64,000 nucleotides of DNA from Sphagnum magellanicum (GCA_021904315.1 CM038920.1:13888001-13952000); one strand, 5' to 3'. Shown: positions 35,561-48,490, counted from the stretch's first letter. The notes: generated by a model not told the origin, from the letters alone. Program-made: numbers and translations.

Positions 35561-38137
35561 AAAGGAATGCATAAATAATGTAGTTGATTTTAACCATTTG
35601 ATACAAGAAAAACATTTTTTTTTTTACATCATGTTCATTAAGTCAACATGACGAAAAAAACAATCATATGATAGTTTCAAAGTGTTGAAATTTTGAAGCA
35701 AGGACTATGAGGGAAATTATTTTTAAAAAAATCATTGGGCTAGTTGTTTAATTCATTAGATTCAAAATTTCTAACTTTAAACATAGATTACATCTGCAAA
35801 ACATAATCATGTGGAAAAACATGTTATAAATGATTTTAGAAACTCATTTTGAATTTTTTACATTTCTACTTGTAAACCAAATATTAATGGGTGTCAAACC
35901 TTAGCTCATGTCTTTAAAATCATCACTTATTATCATCAATGCTAATGTGAAAATCAATGAAAGAAAATCAACATCCTTTGTTAAACTTTGATGCCATTTG
36001 TATACGTCACCTGCTGACCATATGGTTATGTCAAAAAGGTGCAGTGTGGGGGTAAAGTGTGAAGAGACACTTCAAACAATCAATGTTAATCTGAAAAAGG
36101 GACCTTGAGGTCATTTTTCGGATCAGCACTATTCTCATCAACAAACGTTTAAGTCAACTATCTTAACAAGTAACAATTGATGCTAATTTCCACTTCAGCT
36201 ACTAGCACTAATCTTTGTTGACATAAGCACATGTTTGACACCCACTATTGATGCACAATTATATATGCATGTGAAAAATTATCTTCATCACACAAATTAT
36301 TTTATTTTAAATTATTCAATTTTTTAATTTTAATTTATTTCATGTAAATATTGATTATAAAACATAATCTCTAAAAAGTTCTACAGTTTTTTTTTCTTTT
36401 TTTGAACCTAATTGTTAATGGACCCCAAGCCCTATTATTTGTGAAGTGAATGAGATTTGTTAAAACTTAATATGAAACAGTGGAAATCAATATTTAATAT
36501 AATAAGATTGTAACAAGAACCATTATTAATACTTGCATGGAATGCTTTGTATATTGTGTAGCAAAATGGAACCGTGCTTGAACAGCTTTTTATTGCAAGC
36601 ATAGATGCGCTTCTCTTTTGGGGGGAATCTTAACATATATGTCTTCAACACCCAGCTTACAAGTTTTTGGATCCCCTTCCATAAGGGCGATGAACTTGTG
36701 GACCAATTCTTAATTCTGCAAATAAAAACAATGGCCTTTGATCTACATACAAATTTGTCTAACAAATTTCCATACTCCTCTCTTTAATTCCTATCATCTT
36801 AGGAATGACATTAAGTATTATACATAGTACCATGTGTCACAATTTCCAAGAAAGGAAACCTTTCATGCCCACAGAAGAGAGAGAAGGCAAAAAGCTTACA
36901 AATGAGACAACTATTTCTATGTCACATGGAAAAGCACAGAGGTTTTGGAAACTAAAAACAGTGCGGTTTCATGTTGTTCAGTAGTTCCAGTCAGTTTTCA
37001 ATCTTGCGATAAGTATTTTCAAACATGAGGAGGGGTGTTGGGGGAAGACTAAATTATATTGCTTCAGTTTGATCACAATTTTTTGTGTTGGGAGCTTTTG
37101 GTTTCTGCTCATTGAAGAGACGGTGTTGAAAAAGAAAAGAAGAATTCCATTTTTACCCCCAAAAGAATTGTGATGGAAAAAGAAATGTATTTGATAAAAT
37201 GTGCGAAAATGGTTGAGTGAAACAAGCAAAGCGAAGCCCTAGTTGGCTAAGTACATGGCTGTGTGCTCCAAAATCGACCTTGCCGATGGTTTCCTTGAAA
37301 TGATGCATTAGGAGGACCTGTGAGGCTTGCAGCGAATTCTTCCATTTGAGCCTGTTTTTTAAGACCTTGGGGAGGGGATGGACCTTGTCAAAGTTCTGTT
37401 GATCATGCTTAATCATGGGCTAATTTAACTATTACTTCAGTCACGAATTAGTGCTTTTAATCACAATGAAATCCTGATCAGACTGCAACCCTCCAGCTGA
37501 TTCTAAAGTCCACCATGTTCTAACGATTGACTCAAGACGGAGACGAAGAAGAAGCACATCAAGCAATCTGATAATTTTACAGGGTTTAGAATGGGTTTAA
37601 GATTTGTGAACATATGAACTGAAAAGAAATTAGCAAAGCTTCAAACTTTGATTTTTCACAAGGCGATCATGAGGTTCACTCCTTTGAAATCCCATCCGTA
37701 TAGGACGGCACTAGAACAACAGAATTTCGTTTGGTACTTCCAACACTAGCACTTTCAGAGGCCATCAAATGCTAGCTGACAGTCAAGAATTGGGGAACTT
37801 CCGCTAACAACCCGAGAAATTCTAGATTTTCATTTCCTTAATGTATTGCTAAGAACTGATTTTTCATATTCAAACAGGTTTGATGCAGCGTTGCTTGTAT
37901 TGTGGGACTTAGTGCATCTAAGTTGTAGGCACCGTAGTGAGTGCCACTGATCTACTATTGCTAGAACTTGAGCTGATTCAGTTGTTGGCCGCGAAACCAA
38001 TCCGGCGGAGTATTGCAAGTGTCGAAAGTGTTATGTGTGCCAATTCTAGTAGCAACTTCATCAGAATCAGTATCGAAGTTTCGACGTCGCAAGTTGCAAA
38101 AGACAAGACTAGGATTAACGCACTAGTGGCTTATTGA
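35561..38137. other. AT-rich intergenic stretch, no recognised gene
   Basis: Short accidental frames only (for example minus 36526-36765 and 37153-37416). The last 300 bases, just 3' of peptide gene 2, are GC-richer and probably include its 3' untranslated region. Confidence 0.45.
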
Positions 38138-38551
38138 CTAGTCTTGACCAGGGTTGCCGTTTGGTGGTGGCGGCACTGGAGTTCCCCTGTCTGCCCTTTG
38201 AGCGTGAAATTTGAAAGGACGGCCGTGGAGGAGGTTATTAGAGGAGTTCTCACCCCCGACTTTTGTTGTTTGAACGTTGCTTATAGGAGGACGTGCTGCA
38301 GGAATTGCACCTTCAAATCTTCGAAAGTTTTCGTGATTACGAGAACAGCCTGATTCATCTTGTTGGCAGTCCGTGAATATGTCGAGCATGAAATCTGGTT
38401 TAAGGTCACCCGTATCGATGATGACTGGCGCGTCGTGGTTTCCTGGTAAAAGTAACCTCATCGCAGTTACGCCCTGCAGTTGTGTTGCGTCCAACAGTGC
38501 CAAGATCATGAAACACACTGTTCCTATCACCGAGAAGAGCCTCGGAGCCAT
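38138..38551 (-). CDS. Putative secreted peptide precursor, paralogue 2 (137 aa)
   Basis: A single-exon frame clearly related to the gene at 20279-20719. Signal peptide at residues 1 to about 30: MAPRLFSVIGTVCFMILALL then DATQLQGVTA. Shared with the first copy are MAPRLFS, the segment ATQL, DAP, TDCQQDES (second copy) against TDCQQGES, and the C-terminal block. Here the block reads AQRADRG followed by TPVPPPPNGNPGQD and the stop; common positions are QRA-RG-PV--PP-GNPG. This copy has a second cysteine shortly after the TDCQQ patch. An ATG four codons upstream (38563) is an alternative start; the shared MAPRLF start is preferred. The central part is little conserved, as expected for a propeptide. 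Family unrecognised; the secreted-ligand role is inferred from architecture and from what is conserved. Confidence 0.75.
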   Translation of the reverse strand: MAPRLFSVIGTVCFMILALLDATQLQGVTAMRLLLPGNHDAPVIIDTGDLKPDFMLDIFTDCQQDESGCSRNHENFRRFEGAIPAARPPISNVQTTKVGGENSSNNLLHGRPFKFHAQRADRGTPVPPPPNGNPGQD

Positions 38552-38860
38552 GAATATTGTCATAGAAATTATCTAAGTTGCTAGATTAAAGCATTCGCCA
38601 AAGAGATCAACAGAGAGATCCACTATCCTAGTAGAGCAACAGCAAATGCTATTCAAGAGCAACAGAGAGATCCACCAGATCCAAGTAGAGCAACAGCGAA
38701 TGCTATTCAATTGATTGTCCAATCCTGAAAGTGTCTAATCGCAATGTGAAGTCTGATGGATATGCACGAGGTATTACAACTTGCAGAGAAATTCGGGACG
38801 TATGGAATACAATCAAGCTGCTTCATGCACTAAGCATCGACTGGTGCGACATTTTATAGG
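38552..38860 (-). promoter_or_regulatory. Leader and TATA box of peptide gene 2, with a tandem duplication
   Basis: On the minus strand CCTATAAAAT at 38851-38860 is a good TATA box 300 bases before the start codon, predicting a start near 38820. The leader contains a tandem duplication with 52-bp period, units 38608-38656 and 38660-38710 (CAACAGAGAGATCCA ... AGAGCAACAGC-AATGCTATTCAA on the plus strand). Confidence 0.6.
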
Positions 38861-39193
38861 CATGATCGCCCTGGGCCGAGGGGCGGTCGGGTCTTCAATT
38901 TTCGACCACTGCAAAGAAGCAGCCTGATCCTTCATCCTCATGCGAATGCACTTTTTTTTTGACCTCCAGACTTCCCGACATCGCCGACTCCCAAATTAAT
39001 TAACCTCCCTTGCACGCCAAGTCTTGGCTATTCGCATGTCAATCAGATGTTACAAAAGAAAAGGAATAATATGACCATCGCGGTTATGCATTATTCAAAG
39101 GCTCTCGCATTGCAACGACGTCGAGTTTGCTGGGAGGTGCTCGTCATCAGACAGTTGGTCACCGAGAAAGTAAAGTCTTCTTTGTTGAATAAC
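38861..39193. other. Region upstream of peptide gene 2
   Basis: Mixed composition, with a small GC-rich palindrome CGCCCTGGGCCGAGGGGCGG near 38870 just upstream of the TATA box. No gene is seen; probably promoter sequence. Confidence 0.4.
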
Positions 39194-39306
39194 GGGATGC
39201 TGATCACTAAATTACACGTCAGTGCTAGATCAAAGGGACTAGAGGCAAGTCGGGATGCTAATCACCAAAATATACGTCAGTGCTAGATCAAAGGAGTTAG
39301 AGGCTT
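39194..39306. repeat. Tandem duplication, period 58 bp
   Basis: Two adjacent copies begin GGGATGCT at 39194 and 39252 and share ATCAC, ACGTCAGTGCTAGATCAAAG and TAGAGGC with few differences. Confidence 0.75.
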
Positions 39307-39899
39307 GAAATCGAGCTTCAAGACCTGCCGGCGTTGAAATACGACTGCGTACAAATTATTAAATTATATTTTGAATGACGTGTTGCCACAACATCTTGGA
39401 GGAACTTATTAGCCAACTCGGCATGGCGCCCTAAGTCAATCGACCCCCACGTATCTGGGAACCATCCAAATTTTTGGAACCGCTAATGTATGAAGACATG
39501 CTTCCTTGAATACCAGGCAATGTCTAGCAGCTCCATTGGTGCTCAGTATGTGACTCAACAAATTAAAATTGGACATGAAGAAAAGTTACACCATACAAGT
39601 TTGGGTCATTTTTGCATAGTTTGCTGAGGCTGGTAAAAGGTTATAGAGCAAAGCATAACACCTGCTGTTGATTGGTCAGATAGTTTGAATGATCCAGGTG
39701 GGTTGCTATACCTAGTCTCCCACCTATTTTCAGTCCTCATTTTAGTTTAGGGGCGTAATTGCAAAAAAAATAAATCACTAAACTTGGATGTGAGAAATAT
39801 TTTTGCAGGGTCACATACTGAGCACTGCTGGAGATGCTTCCAGTTACACTTCAAATCTGCCAGGCATGATCCATCTAGGAATTTGTCCAGCTTGGTGGG

Positions 39900-41420
39900 G
39901 CTATATTATTGCACTACCTCATAACTGGTCCTACACAGGCCACTTTCAGAGTGGAACCAGTGTTCCACACTGTTGATTTACATCACAAGTGGGAACTCGG
40001 AAAACCAAAAGTGGAACCAATAAGTTCCTGCCTGTTCAACGTAGGAATGATCGAATTTGTGTGTGTACCAGTGTTGGGTGGGTACCCACTTTGGTGGGTA
40101 ATAATCGTTAAGTCCAGTTCTGTTTCAAAGGACTTGAATCAGAACCCAGGAAGAACCAGACCCACCAAAGTTGCAGGTAATGGGCACCGGGCTAGGAACC
40201 TACCATCCGGTTTCTATTTGGGCAAGGGGAGAACCAAACTCGATAGGTCAGTTTTAGTTTTCAAATACCCAGACTTGAAGGGTCAGTTCTACATAGGGTT
40301 TGATATAGAATTGAACTCAATTTTCTTTAGAATATTGGTTCCGGTTTTTGTTAGGGCACAGGGGTTAGGCTTTTGAGTGAACTATCTCATGCCCATCACT
40401 ATCACTATGGTTTCTGTGATCTTTTGGGTTCTGGGATTTTGTATTTGTGAAGGTTAATGATTTTTATGGTCTTGGGGTTCCAGGATTCTCTATTGGTTGA
40501 GGTTTTCATGGTCTGTGAACTTGAGAGATATAAGAGCACAAAGCATGTGACAAGGTTTTTTTTAAAAAAAATTTGGGGTCAATTGAAGGTCTGTCTGATC
40601 CAATATATTGCAATGATTTTTTTTTAAAACTTCTTAATACAATTTCTAATGTTTGTAGCATGGTTTTCTTGGCATGTGTGTTTATTTTCAAAAGTTTATG
40701 AGGTCATTCATTGTTGGGGTTCAATAAGGAGTGTCTAATTTTTAAAATGATTGCAAAGGACAAATTTAGATTTTTATAAAGCTAAATATATTGTAACTAT
40801 GGTGTATTATTGTGTTCCCATTATTGAAATACTAAGAAAATATATATTTTTAAAAATCCAATAATTATTGGATCTTGTATAAATTTTTTTTTTGAATCCT
40901 TGACCAATTTATGATTAATTGATCAATTGTCCATATTTAATCGTTCAAAATAAAATAAATTTGTTCTTAATATTCCCCTGGACCCAAAATCATTATTTAT
41001 GCTCAATTCAAAACTGAAATCAAAGGTTACTCTAAAAAGTCAAAAACCACCCAACAATGATGTGTACATGCTTTGGTGGGTAAACACTGCAGTTTTGGTT
41101 AGGAAAAAGTGTATCAAAACTGGGACTGATTTTCAAGATTGGAACCATAACCAAAACTGAAATTTATTTTCTGAAGAGCTGGATCTAAAATCAGATTCTC
41201 AGTTCTATGTTGATGTGTGAAACTAGAACCATTACATTCTTAAAAACGTAACAGGGGCCAGAATTGATGGTTAACCAGCAATCAATTGTCAATTCTGATT
41301 CCAATTGGTAAGAGCTCCAGATCAAAACTAGGACTGATTTTCAGAACTGGAACCAAAACCATCTTATGGGGAAAAAAAAGTACAATTGAAACTGGACCCT
41401 TCTAATTTGCACATGATTTA
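39900..41420. repeat. Degenerate GAACC / GGTTC short-repeat tract
   Basis: Imperfect repeats of GGAACCA, AACCAGAACC, AACTGGAACC and complements run through this stretch, with an AT-rich dispersed repeat (40705-40940) in the middle. The open frame at 39909-40376 is built largely from this repeat and I do not regard it as a gene. The same type of sequence occurs at about 8090-8240 and 31080-31160. Confidence 0.5.
40705..40940. repeat. Dispersed AT-rich repeat, copy 2
   Basis: Direct-orientation counterpart of 35330-35560, sharing the landmark AACTATGGTGTATT with the bases around it. It is followed in both copies by similar A/T tracts and a GGACCC-AA motif about 200 bases further on. Confidence 0.55.
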
Positions 41421-43319
41421 AAGATATAAACCAAAACCAAAAACTGAGACAATTCCAATTCATCTTTCATTGAAACCATAGTTTCTTTATAGAATTAAAG
41501 AATCAGCCAAGGTTCAACACTTGAAAGAACAAAAAAACAAGGGGTGTGTCATTTTCTTAGCTGGTAATGGGTTGTATCTGAGCCCATTCTAGAGCATAAC
41601 CAGTTTTCCTCACCGTCGATTTACATCCCAAGCATGTTCTCCACAGTCGACCCCCATTACAAGTGAAACCAACCCCAGCAAAAGTGGAAGGAGCAGATAG
41701 GACAAAGTTTGAAAAAAGTGTCTGAAAAGAACACTCAAACCAGTACAAAATTGGAATTACACAGTTATAAACTACAAACTGGTGGAATATCGGGATTGAA
41801 GATGTATAGTCTGCGAAGAATCCAGTGAATGGTAGCTGCATGAAAGCTGTCAAATGGCTAGACCATCTGTCAATTGTTCAGAATGTCAGCTACTTGAATC
41901 CAAAGCAATGTAGCAAAGTCACCGAATGTGAGGAGTATGTATGGGCTTGAAATGAACAATGCACAAAACACATGGGGAACACAAATGTAAAACTTACATT
42001 GATAAATATATAAATGTATATGAGCTTCACATACACAAAAAAGTCCCTTCAACACTCATGGGCCATCAACAAGCCAAAAAATGCATCCAGTTGGCACATT
42101 GTAGGGTTCAAGTCAAGTTCAGTGTTTGAAATACTGAAATACATGTGTATTCATACATGTTATTTTGAGTACATAGAAAATATGGGTTTTAACTTCTTAA
42201 GACTGTACCTACATATTTGTTGACCTTGATGCATAAGTCTTGGTCCTCAAGCATGAAAGCTCAATATGGGGGACGCACTTATGTTGTCACAAGTATTGTT
42301 TTTTCTTTTGAGACTTGGTATTTTCAAATTTCAACCATGTCAATATAAAAAGAACTTTCAAAATGCTTTTACAGATTATGGTACAACCCAAAACATAAAG
42401 AAGTCAATTGTTGAAAAACTCGTATTTTAGAATATATTTGTGCAAAAATAATATTTGTAAGATTGTATTAGAAAGCACATATATTTGAAAAATGATTGAT
42501 TTATAACATGTATGAAATTTATAACATTTTGAACCATGTGTGAAAAGTTTGATCATATTCATATCACAAATGGGGTTTTTCCAAAACAATTGACCATGTA
42601 AGAATCACAAGATCAAATGGAAGATGACAAAAAATGAGAGTTAAGCAATTGTGTCATAATTTATTCATTTCAAATGCTTAAAGGAAAATCTCTTGAACAA
42701 ATTACTTGTGCAATCTTAAATGAAAGCATGCTCTATACCAAAGATATACACATGGTTCCTTGAATTTTAATTTTTGCAATTTATGCGTTTTTCTTAGATA
42801 ATATCAGATAAATTTATAATTGAATGAAAGACAAATTTATAAAGCCCAAACATCAATTTAGTGAACCCCCAACCTAGTTCTACCCAAATGGGTTGACTTG
42901 TCATGTGCATTTGAACTCATTAATCAGTTAATTTGGTAGAATATCAAGGACTTTGACACCTAATGATAATTGGTGGGACTAAATTTTTTTTATCCATGGT
43001 TATATTTGGATGACAAATTATTTATTTGACATTACATATTTGTGATTATCATAATAGGGAATATGATTACTATTTTATTTCCTTAAACCAAGTCTAAATG
43101 CAATAACCTTTTTTTTTTTTGGATTGATTGGTTTAGATTATTGTTGGATTGGTTTTAATCAAGGTTGCCCCAAGCTACTAAGTGGAATTCCAAAGATTGT
43201 TCCATTTTGTTTTGTTTGAGATAATGTCATTTCAAAATCAATTGTCGATAGAGAAGGAAAAATTCATCAATAGTGGAATTTCAAAGTATTTGGAGTTTTG
43301 AAAGTTGAACATTGTGAAA
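41421..43319. other. AT-rich intergenic stretch, no recognised gene
   Basis: No gene, RNA or element ends recognised. The segment 41590-41660 resembles 39930-40000 in direct orientation (both contain CCAGT-TTCC and GATTTACATC-CAAG), perhaps remnants of the ends of an old element. Confidence 0.45.
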
Positions 43320-43890
43320 GATGATATGTATGCAAAGGCCATGGGTTTTTATATTGAATATTGGGAAACCACTTCCAAAGAAAAGTTCCATATTAATGGA
43401 GCGTTTTGGGCCATCTAGCAATTGGAAGGCTAATCATGTGCAATTAATTTTTCCAATTCCACCTATCCTTGAAAATCAAGAAGATCCAATTATCCTTTCA
43501 TATATTTGTGGGCCTTAAAACATGAAACCATCTTTGATGACAATGACATACATTCCCTATGAAGATTTGAATGAAAGAGATTTTATTTTTGCTCACCCAT
43601 TTGATCCTACATGGTACCTATAGTATGGATGGGAAGGGTGTACAATGATGTTGTCAAGGATGGGAATGATGAGCATTATAAAATGGTGCATGTTCAATGG
43701 TGGGTGCCTTGCAAGAAAGGAACACACAATAATGTAAAGTTGTACCAAGACTATTAGCAAGGAAGGTGGAAATGCAACTTAGCAAACCCGTGCAATGGGT
43801 AGACATTAATTCAATTGCATTCACATTTCTTGCTAGGAAAAATACAACCATGAACAACACCATAACAATTGATGATATGCATGGTAATTA
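43320..43890 (+). pseudogene. Decayed frame of an uncharacterised family (VQWWVP / WKCNLA motifs)
   Basis: Plus-strand reading gives PIPPILENQEDPII, YIPYEDLNERDFIFAHPFDP, then VHVQWWVPCKKG, LYQDY, QGRWKCNLANP and QWVDINSIAFTFLARK in neighbouring frames. The order and Trp-rich character suggest one real but broken protein. I do not know the family. It may be the N-terminal part of the same decayed gene seen at 47040-48480 and 49089-49260. It carries several breaks and is not expressed as a protein. Confidence 0.45.
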
Positions 43891-46800
43891 AGCTAAAGCA
43901 ACATTGATGTGGCTAATGAAGTTACCCACATATAATACATTAAATTTTGATAATCATGTCAATTAAAATGATTTGTTGCATGATGAACTTTTTTTGCTTG
44001 TGGAATCTAGTAGTTAAACTTCCAATTGGGTGCAAATACACACAAACGAACCTTTGGGATTACTTTACAAAAGGAATGTGAATCCTTTTTAGTCCTTTTT
44101 CAATTTTTCATATGGTTTTTTTTTTGAATGAAATCTTTTGCAACTTGTTATTAAAATATATATAATTGCCCCAATAGATCACATGTTTTATGTCAATCAT
44201 TATTGAATAAATATGAAAATTTCAAAGTGTGTAGATTTTAACACATTTTTACTTAATTTAGGACTAAATTTTTAGACAACTTGGTGGATGGGGGGTGGTT
44301 GCAAAGTAGGGTGGCTCACTTTTTGTGTCGTAATCTAGTTTTTTTGCAAAGTGGCATGCATTTACATGCTATTAACATGGCATAAAACAATAATTTTCCA
44401 AATTTGTGGCTAGATTTAAATTTTCAACTTAAAGAATAAGACATCTATAAAAGAACTTACAACATATATACACCAAATATATAATAAAAAACTTTTGAAG
44501 ATAAAAAATAGATTAGTTTGTTGTTTATGTCTCTATATACATGCATATTTTTGTATGAACTTTATTTGGGATATATTATAAAGATTCAATATATGGTATT
44601 TTAAAACAAAAAGAACATATGTGTAAAAAAGTTGCTAGAAAAAAATTAACCAAAAAAAAGTTATGGACTTTTGAATGGTTGAAAATGAGCCATACTTTCA
44701 TAAGTCCATATCATAATCATTTTTGGGTGGATTTCAATTTTTAACATGTACATTAAAAACTTGTTTAGAATGGCTTATTTTCATATGTGCTTTTTAGTTC
44801 ATTAACCACCATGTAATTCCTCACTAAATTAATGATATCAAAATAGATTATCATTTTAATAGCATTGTATGGATTTTTAGGGAATGGAGCATCCACCGAA
44901 ATTGAGTCACCTTAGAGTGCATAACCTTGGGATTAACTCCACCTAGTGGCAATGTGATTTGACAAGTTTGTGATCATTTTATACATGAATGTCATTTAAA
45001 TACATGCTTTAGTAAATTTATTACTAAGTAAACATGAGAATGCCACCAATAATTTCCAAAAAATAACATCAACATGTACATATTATGTTTAATGAAAGAG
45101 GGAAATGAAGGTGGATATATAACATGTGCGAAAAAACCAAAAGCCTAACAAATGCTCCAAAAATGATGACATTTCAAAAGAATTCATAGCAATTTGATGG
45201 GACACTTACAACACATTTTTAATCCATCTAAGATGATTAAACCCTTCAACTTGGGTTGTCTTTATCCACTTTTGGGCTATAATTGTAAGATGACACTATT
45301 ATAATTCTCAACTCTATAACACACATGTCAATAGTTTTTAAGAATTATTTTAAACCACGGGTTAATGCTCCCATTAATGACAATGAAAAACTCAATTATT
45401 TGAGTTTTAAACTAGGGACACCATGCCAATCCAACAATGGCAATAATCTTTATGGATCCAAAGATCATGCTCATATTAAAACAAATACATTAGTAGATTT
45501 GAATTCTATTTATTATGAGAAGAGTATTCCACTTATTGGTTACCAAGTGATATATATAGTAATAATAATATATTATTAATAATGAAAGCCATGTGTTAGT
45601 GCTCCCATTAGTGACCAAACAAAACCCAAATCTTTGAAATTGAAAGAAAGGCCACCATGCCAATCCAAAAATGGCTACAATGTCTACAAATTTGAAGTTG
45701 TTGCTCATAGTTTTTAAAAAAACCTTAGTAGTTTAATCAAATTTTATATACCAATTTTCTTAATGGCCACTAGGTGCAACATAATATATTACTGATTTTA
45801 AAAGCCAATAATGGAAGGTTCAAAAAAATTTGTCAATTACAAACATAATTATCAAAATTTCACACAAGGCACACCAATGCCAACAATGAATAAGAATCAA
45901 TTATAGAATACTAATTATGAATATTGAAAAAAAATTGTGAATAATTTGTTTAATAACAAAATTACGAAAAACATCTTTGTGCATACAGTTCTGGTCATAA
46001 CATAGTTCAATATCCTTTGCACACACTAGTGCTAACACAAAATTTTGTTTACAAAGACAAAGTGTTTGTTTCTTTGTGGTTGAAGAAGAAACCCATTAGT
46101 TTTTTTGGTGGAAGGTGTGTATAACTACTTTTCATCGATTCTTTTCAACACATGTAGAATCATACAAGTCAAGGCAAATCCAAGTGGGTTTGCTTTAACT
46201 TTGTGGAGTTCAATGGGTGTTTGCACATTACAATGACCTTGGATGTCACAATGGTAGTTTTTCTTATATTCCTTACAGACAAGAAAATAAATAAAATAAA
46301 ATTCATTGAAATAAAAAGAAAGGAGACTCACTTATCTAAAGCTATCATAATCAACCTTCCAAGAATGAAAAAATTAAATCAAAATCATGGATAGCCAATA
46401 AGTAATGGACTTTTGAATTTTGCCCACACTTTTTGTCACACCTACAAAACTCATGGATATGGACTTTTATCTTACAATATGTTAGTTTTATGTGTTTGAA
46501 ACTTTGGGATATTAGATGAAATATCTTTTAAAAATTAAAGATCCATTGAATGAATGGAATGTGATTTTAATTTATTATGTTATGGACTTTTTAGCATCTC
46601 AAAAATTGTAATTATTTTAAAAGCCCTTTCAAGCATTTAAAAATAATTGTTTTTAAAATTTTTCTTTTGTGATATTTTTTATATGTTTTACAACATCATG
46701 ATTTGGAATTGGAAATGGAAAAAAGTGTCACTTTCAATATCATGTAAATATTCATATTTTAAACCAGTTTTCAATTACATTAAAAAGGATTTTGGAAAGG

Positions 46801-47039
46801 GATTCTAATCTGCTAAAATTGTGACACCCTAGTGTGCTTTCACCCCAATCCTACATTTGATATTGTTCACTATATTTTAAGGTTTTGAAGGATTAGTTTG
46901 TTTGTAGAAAAACCTTTTACCTTAGAATTTGTTTTTTGATTTTTGGAAATTATTGGTTACGAGTTCCTTATACTTGCATTAACAAGGTTATTGGTGGTCT
47001 TGTTGCAAGTTTAGGGTTTAAAGTTATCTATTTGGGCCA
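43891..47039. other. AT-rich stretch with a degenerate duplication, no gene recognised
   Basis: Very AT-rich. It separates two parts of what may have been one gene, so it may be inserted DNA. The only structure seen is the duplication at 45350-45745. Confidence 0.45.
45350..45745. repeat. Diverged tandem duplication, period about 245 bp
   Basis: Copy 1 (about 45350-45500) and copy 2 (about 45595-45745) share TTA-TGCTCCCATTA-TGAC, CACCATGCCAATCCAA-AATGG and a TCATA...CTTAGTAG end. A third partial echo (CACACCAATGCCAACAATG) lies near 45870. Confidence 0.55.
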
Positions 47040-48480
47040 AGATGGTCTTAGACTCCTCCGGAACTCATAAGAAGTTTTAAAAAAAGATGTAGACTGTGGT
47101 GGTCATGACATGACATATTGGACTATGGTCATGAAATTGCCTAGATTTGGAATAAAGTCTAAAAAACTAATTAAAGATGGGCATATCACACTTTATGAGG
47201 TTGTAGCTGTGTTTGGCCCTAAGAAGGCCAATGGTTATAGATCAAACAACCCTAATTTTGATCTTGAGGTGAAGATGCAAACTAAAGAATTGTATTTCAA
47301 ATTATACCTTATTAATGAAAAAATCACAAACAACAAATTTGGACACAAACTCTACTAAGGAATTGTGGCAGAACAAAAGGTTGTACCTATGAATTAGGTT
47401 TTTCTTGGTTTGGAGGTTATTAAGGAGAAAGCTCGAAGAGGACTCAAAGGCACTCAAATTACAAAAGCCGACATTGCAACAGTGGACATGGATATTGTTG
47501 TGAAGTTGGAAGGGGTTGCTACTAGGTCTTTGAACATGCATAAGCCTAGAAAAACTCTTCATGGCTTGATTGTGGCAGTAAATCATGGAAGAAGACCAAC
47601 TAGTTTTGCCAAATAAAAGGTTTCTAGAGTCGAGGAGTTACATGAACTAAAAAAGGTGGAGTTAGTAGTTGGGTGAAAATCCTTTAAGGTGTACCACACA
47701 TGATGAAAAGGGCCTAGTCTTTACTGTAGTCCTTTTTTACCCAATATTTTGATCCCCATAAAAAATAATGAATCAAAAGTTTTCAAATTTTTCAAAAGGA
47801 CTATATTTTAGACTATTACAATTCTAGATTCCATATAATCATCCATAAATGTGTCTTTACATGTAAAAAAAGACTAGGTAAAAAAGAGAAAACAGGTGAC
47901 ATTGTGACAAGATTTTGGCACACCTTAAAGAATTTGCACCTAGCTATGAAGTCATCCATTGCAAATGTTTTGCAATAGAAGTCCAATCTTGAAGCAAAGG
48001 TGAAGCACCTTTGTTTTCAAATGGAGGACATAGATGCAACCTATGTTGAAGCTAAAATGGAGATGAAAATGCAATAGGCAAGTTTTTAGCCTAGAAAACA
48101 AAAGTAGAACATTTACAAGCAACTTTGATGGGTATGTCAAATGAGGACAAGGGGTTGGAAGGGTTGCAAACTTCTATTAAGCTACATCTTGACAAGTTAA
48201 ATGGCTTTAATCGTGAGGTGGATTACATACCAAAACAGTTAAAGGATTGGATTAATGTGCCCAACTTGGAACTTCTTCATACTACAATACGTGTAAAGAA
48301 TATGAAGATATTGATTTTAACATTACTAAGGTTGAACAAGCATTTGTTATGATTCAAGTTATTGTGGAATCCATCCAAAGCCAATTAGAGCATATGCACT
48401 TAGGGTTTGGAGTTTGCACCTTTCCTTTGCCCATCGTGCACCCTAGTGAACAAGCTAAGAACTAGAGGAGCTTCATATTA
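47040..48480 (+). pseudogene. Decayed frame of unknown family with coiled-coil-like part
   Basis: Plus-strand blocks GGHDMTYWTMVMKLPRFG, LIKDGHITLYEVVAVFGPKK (47110-47358), then a Lys/Glu-rich stretch (47410-47616), then helical, heptad-like sequence (LQATLMGMSNEDKGLEGL ... LHLDKLNGFNREVDY, 48100-48352). There are interruptions between blocks. It reads towards the RING-like fragment at 49089-49260. The family is not recognised; it may be a captured host gene or a transposon accessory gene. Confidence 0.45.
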
Positions 48481-48490
48481 GGCAAGGCTT

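Noticed and set aside
20279-38551. Assigning the peptide genes to CLE, CEP, IDA or CAPE families
   Set aside because: Each shares only loose Pro/Gly or Asn-Pro features; none of the fixed consensus positions is met.
39909-40376. 155-residue open frame as a gene
   Set aside because: It is built from the degenerate GAACC/GGTTC repeat; no motif, splice context or codon bias supports it.
39930-41670. A retroelement bounded by similar segments at 39930-40000 and 41590-41660
   Set aside because: The similarity is short and patchy and there are no TG/CA ends, primer site or coding core.
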